From positions 8,067-16,443 of the forward strand of contig MGQN01000009.1 of assembly GCA_001797845.1 (NCBI GenBank): a stretch of DNA of 8,377 bases, in the 5' to 3' direction. This document shows, in pieces, positions 6,336 to 8,377 of this stretch; positions within the stretch are counted from its first letter, which is position 1, and every line of letters begins with the position of its first letter. The position numbers and the translations under genes were made by a program. The notes below the pieces were generated by a model that was not told the origin of the DNA, ran no database searches, and was given only the letters and a program-made list of their open reading frames with translations. This stretch comes from Deltaproteobacteria bacterium RBG_16_44_11. GTDB taxonomy: Bacteria > Desulfobacterota > Syntrophia > Syntrophales > Smithellaceae.

Positions 6336-6378
6336 GGCACTTGTGGGCTTGAGCGGCCGTGTCATTTCGTTATTTTTT
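6336..6378 (+). terminator. Candidate intrinsic terminator of the riboswitch expression platform
   Basis: GGCAC (6336-6340) pairs with GTGTC (6359-6363), and inside it GGCT (6346-6349) pairs with GGCC (6355-6358) around a TGAGC loop. A 5-base bulge (6341-6345) lies on the left side. A T-rich tract ending in six T (6365-6378) follows. The stem is imperfect and the T run begins late, so this is only a candidate. Its position between the aptamer and the kdpA Shine-Dalgarno is what a transcription-terminating OFF switch would need. Confidence 0.4.
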
Positions 6379-6406
6379 GCCGCGTTGGAAAATGGGGAAA
6401 GATAAA

Positions 6407-6412
6407 AGGAGG
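6407..6412 (+). promoter_or_regulatory. Strong Shine-Dalgarno of kdpA
   Basis: AGGAGG lies 5 bases before the kdpA ATG (6418) and fixes that start. The preceding GATAAAAGG could pair partly with CCTTTCTTATC (6292-6302), which would leave room for translational control, but this pairing is interrupted by a bulge. Confidence 0.85.
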
Positions 6413-6417
6413 TTTAA

Positions 6418-8124
6418 ATGACAACGAATGACTGGTTATGCATTACGTTATTTCCGTTAATCTTAACTATATTGGCTTTCCCTTTGGGAGAATATATGGC
6501 TCGGGTGTTCAACGGTGGGCGAACCTTTCTCACGCCTATTGTTGCTCCTATGGAAAAACTTCTTTATAGGCTGTTCGGTATAGATGCCGGCGAAGAGATG
6601 TCCTGGAAAACTTACGCCTTCTCTTTGGTAATTTTCAATGTTATCGGCATAGCGGCGTTATTCTTTCTACAGCTTATTCAGGGGATACTTCCGTTCAATC
6701 CGCAGAAATTCGGCGCTGTGCGATGGGACACGGCGCTCAATACCGCTATCTCTTTTGGCACCAATACAAACTGGCAGGCCTACAGTGGCGAGCAGACGAT
6801 GAGTTATCTGACTCAGATGTTAGGCATGACCGTGCAGAACTTTGCTTCCGCAGCCATAGGCATTGTTGCGGTCATCGCGGTCATTCGCGGCTTTATCCGT
6901 AAATCATCGGCGGCTATCGGGAACTTCTGGGTTGATTTGCACCGTTGTGTCTTATATATTTTGTTGCCGTTAGTCATGATCTTGTCTTTAATTTTAGTTT
7001 CGCAAGGCGTTGTTCAAACCTTGAGTCCTTCCATTACGGCCAAGACTTTGGAGGGAGGCCATCAAATCATTGCCGTGGGTCCCGTTGCCTCGCAGGTAGC
7101 GATCAAACAGATCGGCACCAATGGAGGAGGATTCTTTAACGCCAATTCCGCTCATCCTTTTGAAAACCCGACACCACTGACAGATTTTTTAGAAGTGCTG
7201 GGGCTTCTGCTGATCGCCGCAGCTCTGCCTTTTACCCTGGGTGCGATGTTGAAGAACCGCCGTCAGGGCTTGGCGATATTCGCTGCGATGATGATTCTCT
7301 ATCTTGCCGGATTAGGTATTTTTACCTGGGCGGAAACGCGGGGGAATCCTTTGCTGGAAAAAGCAGGAGTAGCAAGTGGAATGAATATGGAGGGTAAGGA
7401 AACTAGATTCGGAATTATTCATTCTGTTTTATTTGCCCAGTCCACAACCGTTACCTCCTGCGGAGCTGTCAACAACATGCATGATAGTTTAATGCCGCTC
7501 AGCGGGATGGTTCTCCTATTTAATATGGCCATCGGTGAAGTCATCTTCGGAGGCGTTGGCACCGGTCTCATCGGAATGCTCGCTTACGCCATTCTCACGA
7601 TGTTTCTGGCCGGATTGATGATCGGACGGACTCCGGAATTCATGGGCAAAAAGCTGGAGCTCTTTGAAATGATTATGGCTGTAGTGATTATTATTTCTCC
7701 GGCGATTTTATTGCTCGTCTTATCAAGTCTCGCAATCTCTACGGCGGCCGGACTTGTGAGCCTTGGCAATGGCGGGCCGCATGGATTATCCGAAATTATT
7801 TATGCTTTTGCCTCGGCCTCCGGCAATAACGGCTCTGCCTTTGCCGGACTAAATGCCAACACAATTTTCTACAATCTTACTACTGCTCTGGCCATGCTGG
7901 TCGGCAGGTTTTCCACAATCATTCCAGCTTTGGCGATTGCGGGCGCTCTTGCCGGTAAAAAAACAGTTCCGGTAAGTGTGGCGACTTTTCCCACGACCAG
8001 CGTCCTTTTTATTGTCATGCTGGTCAGCGTAGTCATTGTTGTCGGAGCGCTGACATTTTTCCCGGTATTCACTCTGGGCCCGTTTCTGGAACATCTGCTC
8101 CTGGCGATCGGCAAAACGTTTTGA
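6418..8124 (+). CDS. kdpA: Potassium-transporting ATPase, K+-binding subunit KdpA
   Basis: KdpA is the K+-selective, channel-like subunit of the inner-membrane KdpFABC pump; ATP hydrolysis in KdpB drives high-affinity K+ import. The 568-residue protein has about ten hydrophobic segments and the four pore-loop repeats of the selectivity filter: FGTNTNWQAY (GTNTN at 114-118), GTNGGGFFNANSAHPFENPTPL (from 233), TSCGAVNNMHDS (C348-G349, with N352 and N353) and SGNNGSAF (G469 to F475). The N-terminal GEYMARVFNG block and FNVIGIAALFFLQ fit the family, and the length is close to E. coli KdpA (557). The ATG is fixed by AGGAGG 5 bases upstream. The GAGG at its stop codon serves the next gene, kdpB. 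Expression is probably controlled by the upstream c-di-AMP riboswitch. No complete kdpF precedes it. Confidence 0.98.
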   Translation: MTTNDWLCITLFPLILTILAFPLGEYMARVFNGGRTFLTPIVAPMEKLLYRLFGIDAGEEMSWKTYAFSLVIFNVIGIAALFFLQLIQGILPFNPQKFGAVRWDTALNTAISFGTNTNWQAYSGEQTMSYLTQMLGMTVQNFASAAIGIVAVIAVIRGFIRKSSAAIGNFWVDLHRCVLYILLPLVMILSLILVSQGVVQTLSPSITAKTLEGGHQIIAVGPVASQVAIKQIGTNGGGFFNANSAHPFENPTPLTDFLEVLGLLLIAAALPFTLGAMLKNRRQGLAIFAAMMILYLAGLGIFTWAETRGNPLLEKAGVASGMNMEGKETRFGIIHSVLFAQSTTVTSCGAVNNMHDSLMPLSGMVLLFNMAIGEVIFGGVGTGLIGMLAYAILTMFLAGLMIGRTPEFMGKKLELFEMIMAVVIIISPAILLLVLSSLAISTAAGLVSLGNGGPHGLSEIIYAFASASGNNGSAFAGLNANTIFYNLTTALAMLVGRFSTIIPALAIAGALAGKKTVPVSVATFPTTSVLFIVMLVSVVIVVGALTFFPVFTLGPFLEHLLLAIGKTF

Positions 8125-8135
8125 GGTAAATGAAA

Positions 8136-8377
8136 ATGAAATCAAAAAAAATCAATATCTGGCAATGGAAGTTTATAATACCTGCGCTGAAAGATTCGCT
8201 CACGAAACTAAATCCGGTGAGAATGCTTCAAAGTCCGGTGATGTTCATTGTCGAGATGGTCACCATCGTAACTTCGTTTATAGTTGTACATGATATATTT
8301 ACCGGCAGAAGCATTGTCTTTGATTTACAGATTACCCTGTGGTTGTGGTTTACTGTAATATTTGCCAATTTTGCCGA
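8136..8377 (+). CDS. kdpB: Potassium-transporting ATPase, ATP-binding subunit KdpB (N-terminal part, cut by window end)
   Basis: The first 80 codons of KdpB, the P-type ATPase subunit of KdpFABC, are present. The segment ALKDSLTKLNP, then SPVMFIVEMVTIVTSF, then WLWFTVIFANFA matches the KdpB N-terminus (E. coli: ALKEAVKKLNP, NPVMFIVW, WLWITVLFANFAE), including the first two membrane segments. The phosphorylation Asp and the ATP-binding domains lie beyond the window. Two in-frame ATGs exist, at 8130 and 8136. The Shine-Dalgarno GAGG (8123-8126), which overlaps the kdpA stop, is 9 bases from the second and only 3 from the first, so 8136 is preferred. The 11-base gap to kdpA and the shared leader indicate one kdp operon. 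Confidence 0.95.
   Translation, partial: MKSKKINIWQWKFIIPALKDSLTKLNPVRMLQSPVMFIVEMVTIVTSFIVVHDIFTGRSIVFDLQITLWLWFTVIFANFA

Noticed and set aside
6275..6352. ATG-started 25-codon frame just after the riboswitch as kdpF
   Set aside because: GGAGG abuts the ATG with no spacer, and the translation has D, C, H, N and W residues scattered through it, so it is not a membrane helix like KdpF.
7849..8145. Minus-strand open frames of 98 and 81 codons opposite the end of kdpA
   Set aside because: Both are shadows of the conserved kdpA frame, mutually overlapping, with no family resemblance.

Overview
The window reads as ordinary chromosomal DNA of a Gram-negative bacterium of moderate GC content. It carries an MltA-type lipoprotein murein transglycosylase, a DUF374 acyltransferase of the kind that sits in lipid A clusters, and an RdgC-type protein. 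The gene families and the order nadK-recN-short argA-mltA are most reminiscent of Desulfobacterota (the former Deltaproteobacteria, perhaps the Syntrophus/Smithella side). That placement is an inference from remembered families, not from a search. No mobile element, CRISPR array, rRNA or tRNA was seen.

Layout. (1) Bases 1-477 (+) hold the 3' end of a DUF374/lysophospholipid-acyltransferase-like gene. It converges, with a 16-base gap, on (2) an rdgC-like gene at 494-1558 (-). (3) A spacer of about 170 bases between divergent genes carries an rdgC promoter with a 6+6 inverted repeat over its -35 box, and a hairpin plus T8 run ahead of nadK. (4) Bases 1733-5967 (+) form a compact four-gene unit, nadK-recN-argA(short GNAT)-mltA. 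Every junction overlaps (8, 7 and 4 bases), so translational coupling on one mRNA is likely. (5) Bases 5968-6417 are a 450-base non-coding leader that contains a well-preserved c-di-AMP (ydaO/yuaA) riboswitch and its probable expression platform. (6) Bases 6418-8377 (+) hold kdpA (complete) and the beginning of kdpB (cut by the window end), encoding the high-affinity K+ pump KdpFABC.

The most interesting element is the riboswitch leader of kdp. All the main helices, the conserved 3' core and the loop-tail pseudoknot of the c-di-AMP aptamer can be paired by eye. A candidate terminator follows, and two of its segments are complementary, in nested order, to two segments of the aptamer. This suggests that K+ import by Kdp is shut down by c-di-AMP through transcription termination. 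The nadK operon mixes cofactor supply (NADP), DNA repair (RecN), arginine synthesis (N-acetylglutamate) and cell-wall turnover, with no single pathway linking them. It is probably a lineage-conserved housekeeping operon.
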